Origin: CBFGWV01 sp965652545
GTDB lineage: Bacteria; Pseudomonadota; Gammaproteobacteria; Competibacterales; Competibacteraceae
Direction: 5' to 3'
NCBI GenBank assembly: GCA_965652545.1
Contig: CBFGWV010000001.1
Coordinates: forward strand, 1 to 64,000
DNA: 64,000 nucleotides
The notes beneath the pieces were generated by a model. That model did not search any database and was not told the DNA's origin. It worked only from the letters and a program-made list of their open reading frames with translations. Shown piece by piece: positions 8,723 to 15,796 of this stretch (the stretch's first letter is position 1; each line of letters begins with the position of its first letter). The position numbers and the translations under genes are program-made.

Positions 8723-8997
8723 GCCCGGCGTGTCCCGGCCCTACCGCACCGACCGTCGGCCGCATGGATGCGGCCGCAGGAGGGTGCCTGGCCTCGGCGT
8801 CCGTCGCGAGGGACGTCGGGGGCGAGACGGGTTCATTGATCGCTCGCGGAAGATAGCCCAGCTATCTGACAAGGGGGATCGATGAACCTGGCCGGCCCCG
8901 GCTTTCCGCAGCAGGACAGACCGAGGCCAGGCACCCTCCTTGCCCACACGGACGTGTTCACGGCGAGTCGGAGCGGTAGGGCCGGGACACGCCGGGC
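8723..8997. repeat. Nested inverted-repeat element (275 bp, MITE-like or structured RNA)
   Basis: Two perfect inverted pairs are nested: outer arms of 25 bases at 8723-8747 and 8973-8997, inner arms of 20 bases at 8778-8797 and 8921-8940. The segments between outer and inner arms are about 30 bases each and contain small palindromes (GGCCGCAT/ATGCGGCC at 8759-8776). The centre carries another hairpin, AGATAGC/GCTATCT at 8851-8867. I find no convincing gene in 8700-9049; this element accounts for most of it. It could be a miniature inverted-repeat transposable element or a structured RNA. It lies between cobQ (+) and the convergent thioesterase gene (-). Confidence 0.7.
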
Positions 8998-9049
8998 GGG
9001 AGATGTGCGCCAAGCCCGTTCTCAGCTCCAGTCCCACCTTCGGCACTAC

Positions 9050-9508
9050 CTAAGCCGCCGGCCGGTCCGGCTTCTCGCTCATGCACATGATGCTCACCAG
9101 CGCCACTGCCGTCTGTACCGTGTTCGCGGAATGTTCGGCGAACACCTCGCTTTGGACGATGGACAACGTCCGCCCCGAGCGCAACACCCGCGCCCGCGCC
9201 ACGAAGCGCTCCCCCTTGGCCGGGGCCAACAGATTGATTTTAAACTCGGAAGTCAGCGGGCTAGACCCCGCTGGCATCAAACTGAATGCCGCATAACCTG
9301 CAGCGGTGTCCGCAAGCGTTCCGGTTATACCGCCGTGCAGATATCCGTGTTGCTGGCAAAAGTTATTGTCATATGGCAATTCGATCTCGCAGTACCCAGG
9401 CTCGACAGTTATGATTCGAGCGTCGAGGGTACGCATGAGCGACTGTCTGGCGAAACTGTCAAGCACTTTTTGGCGAAAGTGCGGATCGCGGGGCATCGTT
9501 GTAGGCAT
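9050..9508 (-). CDS. PaaI-family hotdog thioesterase
   Basis: This 152-residue single-hotdog protein belongs to the 4HBT/PaaI acyl-CoA thioesterase superfamily. The signature is HGYLHGGITGTLADTAAGYA, with the HGG turn at 58-60 and Asp67 in the helix where the family keeps its catalytic acid. The substrate cannot be told from sequence; aryl- or medium-chain acyl-CoA is usual. No signal peptide, so cytosolic. It is divergent from a TetR gene 112 bases away, which suggests that regulator controls it. The ATG at 9508 gives the full domain. Confidence 0.85.
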   Translation of the reverse strand: MPTTMPRDPHFRQKVLDSFARQSLMRTLDARIITVEPGYCEIELPYDNNFCQQHGYLHGGITGTLADTAAGYAAFSLMPAGSSPLTSEFKINLLAPAKGERFVARARVLRSGRTLSIVQSEVFAEHSANTVQTAVALVSIMCMSEKPDRPAA

Positions 9509-9523
9509 CGCAGGTCTCGACTA

Positions 9524-9538
9524 CGGACCAAAAGTCCG
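9524..9538. promoter_or_regulatory. Candidate TetR operator between thioesterase and tetR
   Basis: CGGAC-CAAAA-GTCCG is a 15-base palindrome (5-base arms, 5-base centre) 16 bases upstream of the thioesterase start in the divergent intergenic region. Its size and place suit a TetR-dimer operator. A second small palindrome, ATACG-GGGG-CGTAT, lies at 9571-9584. Both are proposals from symmetry only. Confidence 0.35.
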
Positions 9539-9620
9539 GTGCACCAAACACATAGGCCCACCCGCCAAAAATACGGGGGCGTATGTGACTAACTCTAACT
9601 AAATATCCAAGGGAAACGCC

Positions 9621-10202
9621 ATGAAAGTTGTCGAAGAGCAAAAACCGATACGAATGAACAGACAAACCTGGATCCAGGCCGCCTTCGACGCTTTGGCGGA
9701 GACAGGCATCGAAGGCGTACGGGTTGAAGTCCTGGCCAAGCGGATGGAAGTCACCAAAGGTGGATTCTATTGGCACTTCCGTGACCGTCCGGAACTGCTC
9801 GACGTCGTCCTGGAAACCTGGAAGACCGGCCGAATCGAAACCATCACCGAGCACGCCTCCTCGGCGGGTGCCGGCCCGCGGGCAACCCTGGAACGGCTGC
9901 TCGAAAAATACGTCGGCCACACCAATCCCCACGGCACAGCGATCGAGCTGGCCATCCGCAACTGGGCCCAACGTGACGATGGCGCCGCCCGTGCCGTCGC
10001 CGAGGTCGACGCCGTGCGTCTGTCGCGAGTCGCCGATCTATACCGGGAAATGGGCTTGAACGGCACCGCTGCGCACGCGCGCGCCTACCTGTTCTATTCC
10101 TATGTGTTCGGCCAGAGCCTGCTGGTGGTGGAAGGTGCCGATCCCGATCTTCGGGCTACGCGCAAGCGCTGCCTGCAATGGCTGATCGACGGCGACGCCT
10201 GA
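9621..10202 (+). CDS. TetR/AcrR-family transcriptional regulator
   Basis: This 193-residue regulator has an N-terminal TetR helix-turn-helix at about residues 15-60, with the typical recognition region LAKRMEVTKGGFYWHFRDR. The C-terminal ligand-binding half (about 75-193) shows no recognisable ligand signature. The ATG at 9621 is preceded by AAGGGA. The frame has a second ATG at residue 12 (MNRQTW), which could be the true start because TetR proteins often begin close to the first helix. The divergent thioesterase is the obvious target, so an acyl-CoA or aromatic effector is possible. It converges on a small exported protein with a hairpin in between. Confidence 0.85.
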   Translation: MKVVEEQKPIRMNRQTWIQAAFDALAETGIEGVRVEVLAKRMEVTKGGFYWHFRDRPELLDVVLETWKTGRIETITEHASSAGAGPRATLERLLEKYVGHTNPHGTAIELAIRNWAQRDDGAARAVAEVDAVRLSRVADLYREMGLNGTAAHARAYLFYSYVFGQSLLVVEGADPDLRATRKRCLQWLIDGDA

Positions 10203-10213
10203 GCGTCTTCAGG

Positions 10214-10244
10214 ATGCGCTGCGAGAGGGATGATCGCAGCGCAT
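10214..10244. terminator. Hairpin between convergent genes (tetR and small exported protein)
   Basis: A perfect 11-base stem, ATGCGCTGCGA (10214-10224) with TCGCAGCGCAT (10234-10244), encloses a 9-base loop. It starts 12 bases after the tetR stop. There is no clear T-run, so a rho-independent terminator is uncertain; the position between converging genes supports it. Confidence 0.5.
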
Positions 10245-10261
10245 GGAAACGGGGTGGGACA

Positions 10262-10540
10262 CTAGCCCAGCGCGCGGCAGGCGGTGCTGGCGTCGGCGAT
10301 GTAAGCGATCACCCGCTGATCGACGCCACTGCCGGTGAGCTGCGCGCGAATGCCCTCGATGAAATCGCAGGACGTTGTCGTCGGCTCGCCACGCTGGCTG
10401 GCTGCCTCGGCTTTCTTGTACTGGTCGTAGACCAGTTGAGCGAACTCCTGCCCATCGCCCGACAGCTCGGGTGCCTCCAATGCGAAGGCGGGATTCAGGG
10501 CAGACAAGAACAGCGAAACGAACAGCGCAAGGCGTGACAT
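10262..10540 (-). CDS. Small exported protein of unknown function
   Basis: A 92-residue product starts MSRLALFVSLFLSALNPAFA, a good Sec signal peptide with likely cleavage after AFA or ALE. The mature part of about 70 residues is mostly helical, with two cysteines (in SCDFIEG and TACRALG) that could form a disulfide. I do not recognise a family. ATG at 10540 is chosen because it creates the signal peptide and has GGAG about nine bases upstream; the frame is open to 10660 but that extension is basic and unlike an N-terminus. It lies downstream of the leucine dehydrogenase on the same strand with a 131-base gap, so it may be separately expressed. Confidence 0.6.
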   Translation of the reverse strand: MSRLALFVSLFLSALNPAFALEAPELSGDGQEFAQLVYDQYKKAEAASQRGEPTTTSCDFIEGIRAQLTGSGVDQRVIAYIADASTACRALG

Positions 10541-10671
10541 TGAAGCCGACTCCACGGAATTGACCCGTGAGCCTCGCAGCATCGGCATGCTTCCGCAATC
10601 GCCGTAGGGACCAACTCGCCGCTGGATGCGACGAGTGGTCTTTTTACAACGATTCAACAAGCCATTGATGA

Positions 10672-11724
10672 TCAGCCGCGGCCAATGCGTTCTCTGGCCA
10701 TCTGATCCGCGACCGCACTGGTGGGGCGGTTCTCGCCTTCGGCACGCTGGAATATGACCTCCAGGTTCTCGCCGATCCGCTCCACGTGCTGGATCAGCCG
10801 CTCGCGGTCGAACCCGCTGCGCTCGTAATAGACATCGATCAGCCCACCGGCATTGATCACATAATCCGGGGCGAACAATACACCTCGATCATGCAGCAGC
10901 TGGCCGTGACGATCCTCCGCAAGCTGGTTGTTGGCCGCACCGGCGACGATGCCCGCCTTTATCATGGACAAGGTCTCGTCATTGATGATGGCCCCCAGCG
11001 CACACGGGGCGAGTACGTCCACATCTAACCCCAGCACCGTGTCCGCCGGTACCACAGTGGCACCCAGCGACCCGGCCGCCTCGGCGTTGGCCGCCCAGAC
11101 GTCGGCTGCCCAGACCTGGGCACCGGCACCGACCAGTTGCTTGATCAGATGCTGGCCGACGTGGCCTGCGCCTTGCACCGCCACCCGCACGCCGGCCAGG
11201 TCGTTCCTGCCCAGGCGGTGCTTCACCGCCGCTTTGATACCGACGAACACGCCATGGGCGGTGGCTGGCGAGGGGTCGCCGCTGCGGGTGGTACCGTCGG
11301 CGGCGGCCTTGTCGGTGATGCCCGAGACATGTGCGGTGCGCTCGGCGATCAGGCGCATGTCTTCGACGCCGGTGCCGGAATCCTCGGCGATGATGTAACG
11401 CCCGTGCAGCCGCTCGACCAAATCACCCATCGCATGCATCAACGCGGGCGACTTGCCCGTGTGCGGGTCGCCGATGATGACCGACTTGCCACCGCCCAGA
11501 GGCAGTTCGGCGATCGCGGCCTTGTAGCTCATGCCGCGCGCCAGGCGCAGCACATCAGTGAGGGCCGCGCCGCTGTTGGCGTAGGCGTACATGCGGCACC
11601 CGCCCAGGGAGGGGCCCAGTGAAGTGTCGTGAATGGCGATGATGGCCGACAGGCCGCTGTGGCGGTCGCGGCCGAATACGACGTGCTCATGGTCGTCGAA
11701 CGACGGGTGGTCGAATACGCTCAT
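10672..11724 (-). CDS. ldh: Leucine dehydrogenase (Glu/Leu/Phe/Val dehydrogenase family)
   Basis: NAD+-dependent oxidative deamination of leucine, valine or isoleucine to the 2-oxo acid, or the reverse. The 350-residue length and N-terminus ([10 protein letters not shown], then [18 protein letters not shown]) match the Leu/Phe/Val dehydrogenase group. Lys68 and Lys80 occupy the positions of the two active-site lysines of Bacillus leucine dehydrogenase. The Rossmann motif GAGHVG follows, and the C-terminus has [17 protein letters not shown] precedes the ATG. It is 101 bases downstream of the indolepyruvate oxidoreductase on the same strand, which suggests a joint amino-acid catabolic unit. Phenylalanine dehydrogenase specificity cannot be ruled out and would fit the aryl-pyruvate-using neighbour even better. 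Confidence 0.9.
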   Translation of the reverse strand: MSVFDHPSFDDHEHVVFGRDRHSGLSAIIAIHDTSLGPSLGGCRMYAYANSGAALTDVLRLARGMSYKAAIAELPLGGGKSVIIGDPHTGKSPALMHAMGDLVERLHGRYIIAEDSGTGVEDMRLIAERTAHVSGITDKAAADGTTRSGDPSPATAHGVFVGIKAAVKHRLGRNDLAGVRVAVQGAGHVGQHLIKQLVGAGAQVWAADVWAANAEAAGSLGATVVPADTVLGLDVDVLAPCALGAIINDETLSMIKAGIVAGAANNQLAEDRHGQLLHDRGVLFAPDYVINAGGLIDVYYERSGFDRERLIQHVERIGENLEVIFQRAEGENRPTSAVADQMARERIGRG

Positions 11725-11825
11725 TCCAAGTCTCCTTCTCTACATTGTGGCGGCGGAGGATCACCCCGGTCCGCGCGTCTTGCGCAACCGGCCCGGTGTG
11801 GGCCGGTGCGCGTATGGGTGCGATC

Positions 11826-14800
11826 TCAGGCCGCCTGGGCGGGGCGCGGCGGGTTGCGGAACAACGCCAGCAGTTCCGTCTCGCGTGCCTTGGCGGCCTT
11901 CACGTTGGCATCCTTGACCGGTCCGAAGCCGCGCATGGCCAGAGGCAGGGCGGCCCATTCGGCGGCCGTGTCGACGTTGTGACCGTTGAGTTCGCGCAGT
12001 ATCTCGTCCAGACGGGCCTCGTAATCGGCGATCAAGCCGCGCTCCATACGCCGCTCGGCGGTGTAGCCGAACACATCCAGCGCCGTGCCGCGCCAACGCT
12101 TCATGCGCGCAAGTACCCGCATGACCGGTAGGATCCACGGGCCGAAGGTCCGCTTCTTGGGCCGGCCGGAGTTCGGGTCGATCCGAGAGATCAGCGGCGG
12201 CGCGAGATGGAACTTGAGCCGATAGTCACCCTGGAACTGCCCCTCCACCTGGCGCTGGAAGCTGCCGTCGGTGAACAGCCGGGCCACCTCGTACTCGTCC
12301 TTGTAGGACAGGAGCTTGAAGTATGCCTGCGCCACCGCATCGACCAGCCGCTCGCCCGCCGGGCCCAGTGGCTTGGCGGCCTTGGCGGTCGCTTCCACGC
12401 GCTGGCGATAGCGGTCGGCCAAGGCCTGGTCTTGATACCCGACCAGGAAGGCGGCGCGTCGCTCGATGCGCTCCTGCAGGGTTTCCGGCTTGGGTTCCTC
12501 GGCCGCCAATGCCGCATGTCGGAGCACGGCGTCGAGGTCCTCGGCCGCATAGCGCCCCCACTGGAAGGCTTGCTGATTGGCCGCCACGGCCACGCCGTTC
12601 AGCCGCATGGCTTCCAACAAGGCCTCGTCCGACAAGGGGATGAGGCCTTTCTGCCAGGCAAAGCCCAGCACCATGGGGTTGGAGTAGATGGCATCCCCCA
12701 GCAGGCGGGTGGCCAGTTCGGTGGCATCGAAGCCGTAGGTATGTTTGCCGGTGGCGTCGCGCACCGTCTCCAGCATGGCCTGACCGGGGAATTTCATATC
12801 CGGGTTGCGGGTGAAGCCTGCCGGCATAGACGCATGGGTGTTGACCACCGCGTAGCTGTGCTCGGCATCCAGCTTGGCCAGTGCGTCGAAGCTGGCGGCC
12901 ACGACCAGATCGCAGCCCAGCAGGACGCGGGCATTACCGGCGGTGATGCGCACCGCGTGAATGGCCTCGGGCTCGCGGGCGATGCGCACATGGCTGACCA
13001 CCGCGCCGTACTTCTGCGCCAGTCCGGTCATATCGAGCACCGACACGCCCTTGCTTTCCAGGTGCGAGGCCATGCCCAGCAGGGCGCCCACCGTGACCAC
13101 GCCGGTGCCGCCGACGCCGGTGATGACCAGGTCGTACGGCGCATCCAGCGCCGGTTGGGCAGGCGTCGGCAGGGTCGGAATCGCGCTCGCGTCGATACCG
13201 CTGGAGCGCTTCAGATCGCCGCCTTCGACGGTCACGAAGCTTGGGCAGAAGCCCTTGATGCAGGAGAAATCCTTGTTGCACGAGGATTGGTCGATGGCGC
13301 GCTTGCGCCCCAGCGGCGTCTCGACGGGAATGATCGACAAGCAGTTGGACTGCACGCTGCAGTCGCCGCAACCTTCGCACACAGAGGTATTGATGAAGGG
13401 ACGGACCTTGGGGTCGACCATCTTGCCGCGCTTGCGCCGGCGCCGCTTCTCGGTGGCGCAGACCTGATCGTAGATGATGACCGAGGTGCCCTTGACCTCG
13501 CGCAAGGCCTTCTGGACCGTATCCAGCTCGTCGCGGTGGTGAAAACTCACGCCCTTGGCGAACTGGTGTTCGTGACCCTTGTACTTCTGCGGCTCGTCGC
13601 TGACCACCGCCAGGCGGCGCACACCCTCGCCATACAACTGGTGAGAGATCTGCGGCACGCTCAATTGGCCCTCCACCGGCTGGCCGCCGGTCATGGCCAC
13701 CGCGTCGTTGTAGAGCAGCTTGTAGGTGATGTTCACACCCGAGGCGAGGGCGGCACGGATCGCCAGCAGACCGGAGTGGAAGTACGTTCCATCCCCCAGG
13801 TTGGCGAACACATGCTGGGTTTCGGTGAACGGGGCCTGGCCGATCCACGGCACGCCTTCACCGCCCATCTGGGTGAAGGTCTCGGTGTTGCGGTCCATCC
13901 AGGTCACCATGTAGTGGCAACCGATACCGGCCATGGCGCGGCTGCCCTCGGGCACGCGGGTGGAGGTGTTGTGTGGGCAGCCGGAGCAGAAATGCGGTAC
14001 GCGCTCGATCACCTCGCGCGGCTGCGACAGGGCACGCTCCTTGGCATCGAGAAAGGCCAGGCGCTTCTCCATGTGCTCGCTCTGATAGAAGCGGCGGATG
14101 CGCGCGGCGATGACGCGTGCGATGCGCGCCGGGGTCAGCTCGCCGGTGGAGGGCAGGATCCACTCGCGCTGTTCGTCGAACTTTCCGATCACCCGTGGCC
14201 GCACGTCCTCGCGCCAGTTGTAGAGCTGCTCCTTGAGCTGGTTCTCGATGACCGCGCGCTTCTCCTCGACGACGAGGATCTCCTCCAGCCCCTCGGCAAA
14301 GTGGCGCACGCCTTCGCGCTCCAGCGGCCAGCTCATGCCGACCTTGTACACCCGCAGGCCGATGCGGGCGGCTTCGTTGGCATCGATGTGCAGGTCATCC
14401 AGGGCCTGCATCACGTCCAGGTATGACTTGCCTGTGGTGACGATGCCCAGCCGCGGCTGCGGCGAGTCCACCACGATGTGGTTGAGCTTGTTGGCACGGG
14501 CGAAGGCCAGGGCGGCATAGAGCTTGTACTTCTGCAGCCGCAGTTCCTGCTCCAGAGGCTTATCCGGCCAGCGGATGTGAAGACCGTCGGGGGGCAGCTC
14601 GAAGTCTTCCGGCAGGACGATGCGCACCCGCTGCGGGTCGACGTGCACCGAGGCCGAGGAGTCCACCGTCTCGGCGATGGTCTTGAAGCCGATCCACAAA
14701 CCGCTGTAGCGCGACAGCTCCCAGCCGAAAATGCCCAGGTCGAGAATTTCCTGCACACCGGCGGGGTTGAGCACCGGCATCTGCGCGTCCATGAACGCGT

Positions 14801-15284
14801 ATTCGCTCTGGTGGGGCAGGGTGGAGGATTTGCATGCATGGTCGTCGCCGGCCACGGCCAGCACGCCGCCGAAACGGGACGTCCCCGCGGCGTTGGCGTG
14901 CTTGAACACATCACCGGTGCGGTCCACGCCGGGGCCTTTGCCGTACCACAGCCCGAACACGCCATCGCGTGTGGCGCCGCGGAAGAGGTTCACTTGCTGG
15001 CTGCCCCATACGGCGGTGGCGCCCAGGTCCTCGTTGATGCCCGGCTGGAAATGAATATGGTGGGTTTTTAGGTGGTCGCGGGCCTTCCACAAGGCCTGGT
15101 CGAAACCGCCCAGGGGGGAGCCGCGATAGCCGGAGACGAAGCCGGCGGTGTTCAGCCCGGCCAGCGCATCGCGCTGGCGCTGCATCATCAGCAGACGGAC
15201 AAGGGCCTGCGTGCCGGTCAGGAAAACCCTGCCGGAGTCCAACGCGTATTTATCGTCCAGAGAAACGTGTACGAGTGCAGTCAT
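11826..15284 (-). CDS. Fused indolepyruvate:ferredoxin oxidoreductase (IorAB type)
   Basis: This 1152-residue enzyme oxidatively decarboxylates aryl (or branched) 2-oxo acids to acyl-CoA, passing electrons to ferredoxin. Order: N-terminal pyrimidine-binding 2-oxoacid oxidoreductase domain (LTGTQALVR, SGYRGSPLGGFD); a cysteine region GCPHNTSTRVPEG; the thiamine-diphosphate region with GDGTYFHSGLLAIRAA and YNDAVAMTGGQP; an Fe-S region starting CEGCGDCSVQSNC at 636-648 and continuing CNKDFSCIKGFCP; then the gamma-like catalytic domain starting VITGVGGTGVVTVGALLG, and a C-terminal extension. This fused long form is the aerobic proteobacterial type rather than the two-subunit archaeal enzyme. Oxygen-tolerant function with ferredoxin or another acceptor is inferred. 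Start ATG 15284. Leucine dehydrogenase lies downstream and supplies 2-oxo acids. Confidence 0.93.
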   Translation of the reverse strand: MTALVHVSLDDKYALDSGRVFLTGTQALVRLLMMQRQRDALAGLNTAGFVSGYRGSPLGGFDQALWKARDHLKTHHIHFQPGINEDLGATAVWGSQQVNLFRGATRDGVFGLWYGKGPGVDRTGDVFKHANAAGTSRFGGVLAVAGDDHACKSSTLPHQSEYAFMDAQMPVLNPAGVQEILDLGIFGWELSRYSGLWIGFKTIAETVDSSASVHVDPQRVRIVLPEDFELPPDGLHIRWPDKPLEQELRLQKYKLYAALAFARANKLNHIVVDSPQPRLGIVTTGKSYLDVMQALDDLHIDANEAARIGLRVYKVGMSWPLEREGVRHFAEGLEEILVVEEKRAVIENQLKEQLYNWREDVRPRVIGKFDEQREWILPSTGELTPARIARVIAARIRRFYQSEHMEKRLAFLDAKERALSQPREVIERVPHFCSGCPHNTSTRVPEGSRAMAGIGCHYMVTWMDRNTETFTQMGGEGVPWIGQAPFTETQHVFANLGDGTYFHSGLLAIRAALASGVNITYKLLYNDAVAMTGGQPVEGQLSVPQISHQLYGEGVRRLAVVSDEPQKYKGHEHQFAKGVSFHHRDELDTVQKALREVKGTSVIIYDQVCATEKRRRRKRGKMVDPKVRPFINTSVCEGCGDCSVQSNCLSIIPVETPLGRKRAIDQSSCNKDFSCIKGFCPSFVTVEGGDLKRSSGIDASAIPTLPTPAQPALDAPYDLVITGVGGTGVVTVGALLGMASHLESKGVSVLDMTGLAQKYGAVVSHVRIAREPEAIHAVRITAGNARVLLGCDLVVAASFDALAKLDAEHSYAVVNTHASMPAGFTRNPDMKFPGQAMLETVRDATGKHTYGFDATELATRLLGDAIYSNPMVLGFAWQKGLIPLSDEALLEAMRLNGVAVAANQQAFQWGRYAAEDLDAVLRHAALAAEEPKPETLQERIERRAAFLVGYQDQALADRYRQRVEATAKAAKPLGPAGERLVDAVAQAYFKLLSYKDEYEVARLFTDGSFQRQVEGQFQGDYRLKFHLAPPLISRIDPNSGRPKKRTFGPWILPVMRVLARMKRWRGTALDVFGYTAERRMERGLIADYEARLDEILRELNGHNVDTAAEWAALPLAMRGFGPVKDANVKAAKARETELLALFRNPPRPAQAA

Positions 15285-15341
15285 GGATCAACCTCCCGGT
15301 GAGACGGATGCGAAGCCGATGGGTAAGCGTGGCCGCGACGG

Positions 15342-15419
15342 CTAGAGCCTGGGCAACGGGGCGGCGTTCGAACGGGGAGGTGGTCGGCGCAAAGACGCGC
15401 CTTGAACTTGAATCGACAT
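15342..15419 (-). CDS. Possible 25-residue leader ORF upstream of the oxidoreductase
   Basis: An ATG at 15419 has a strong Shine-Dalgarno site (GGAGG, eight bases upstream) and reads 25 codons beginning MSIQVQGASLRRPPPRS, ending at a TAG 57 bases before the oxidoreductase start. The ORF spans a small hairpin, GGCGC-GTCTTT-GCGCC. It is rich in Arg and Pro codons, which is compatible with a translation-sensitive leader, but no terminator/antiterminator pair is obvious. I have no homologue; it may be fortuitous. Confidence 0.3.
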   Translation of the reverse strand: MSIQVQGASLRRPPPRSNAAPLPRL

Positions 15420-15772
15420 CTTCTCGTCCTCCGGGGCTGGGGTGACCGCCCTTAGGTTTATATGCTCTGTGCTCTTTTGGAGCTTAGTGTCTAGACCGCA
15501 AAGCGCAGGCGAAGGTTGCAATCGCGAGGCTGCGCGCCGGCAGACGCGCGCAAGTCTCCCCGCAGGATGCAGCGGCGTCAAGTGGGGGCCGCAGGCCTCA
15601 GGTGCCCCAACCCGCCCACCGGCTCGGCCGAAGGCTCACCGTGGTGGCCGGTCGAGGCGAGATTGATGACATATTGCCGATCCGTTTCCTGGCATTTTTC
15701 GGCGCTTTTCCGGCCTGTTTCGTCGCTGTACAGGCAGTCATTGGGGCAGTAGCGTCGTTTGGCGCCACCATA
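15420..15772. other. Intergenic region upstream of the beta-helix gene and oxidoreductase
   Basis: With the flanks this is about 500 bases without a convincing large gene, the longest such gap here apart from the cobalamin spacers. It must hold the divergent promoters for the oxidoreductase (leftward) and the beta-helix gene (rightward). A TATAAA-like sequence sits at about 15460 on the minus strand, without a clear -35 partner. The 15342-15581 minus frame and the 15602-15796 plus extension look like chance open frames in GC-rich DNA. Confidence 0.4.
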
Positions 15773-15791
15773 AAAACCAAAAAGGGGTTTT
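15773..15791 (+). promoter_or_regulatory. A/T hairpin covering the ribosome-binding site of the beta-helix gene
   Basis: AAAACC (15773-15778) pairs with GGTTTT (15786-15791). The AAGGGG Shine-Dalgarno (15782-15787) lies partly in the loop and partly in the 3' arm, and the start ATG is at 15797. The fold could limit ribosome access; this is inferred from complementarity only. Confidence 0.35.
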
Positions 15792-15796
15792 ACCCG

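Noticed and set aside
8882..9592. A 236-codon plus-strand frame after the nested repeat
   Set aside because: Runs through the repeat and antisense to the thioesterase; Arg/His-rich without family resemblance.
12207..14426. A 739-codon plus-strand open frame opposite the indolepyruvate oxidoreductase
   Set aside because: Shadow of a strongly conserved gene in GC-rich DNA; no motif or ribosome site.
15660..15796. Sigma-54 promoter for the beta-helix gene (TGGCATTTTTCGGCGC)
   Set aside because: The GG to GC distance is wrong for the -24/-12 pattern.
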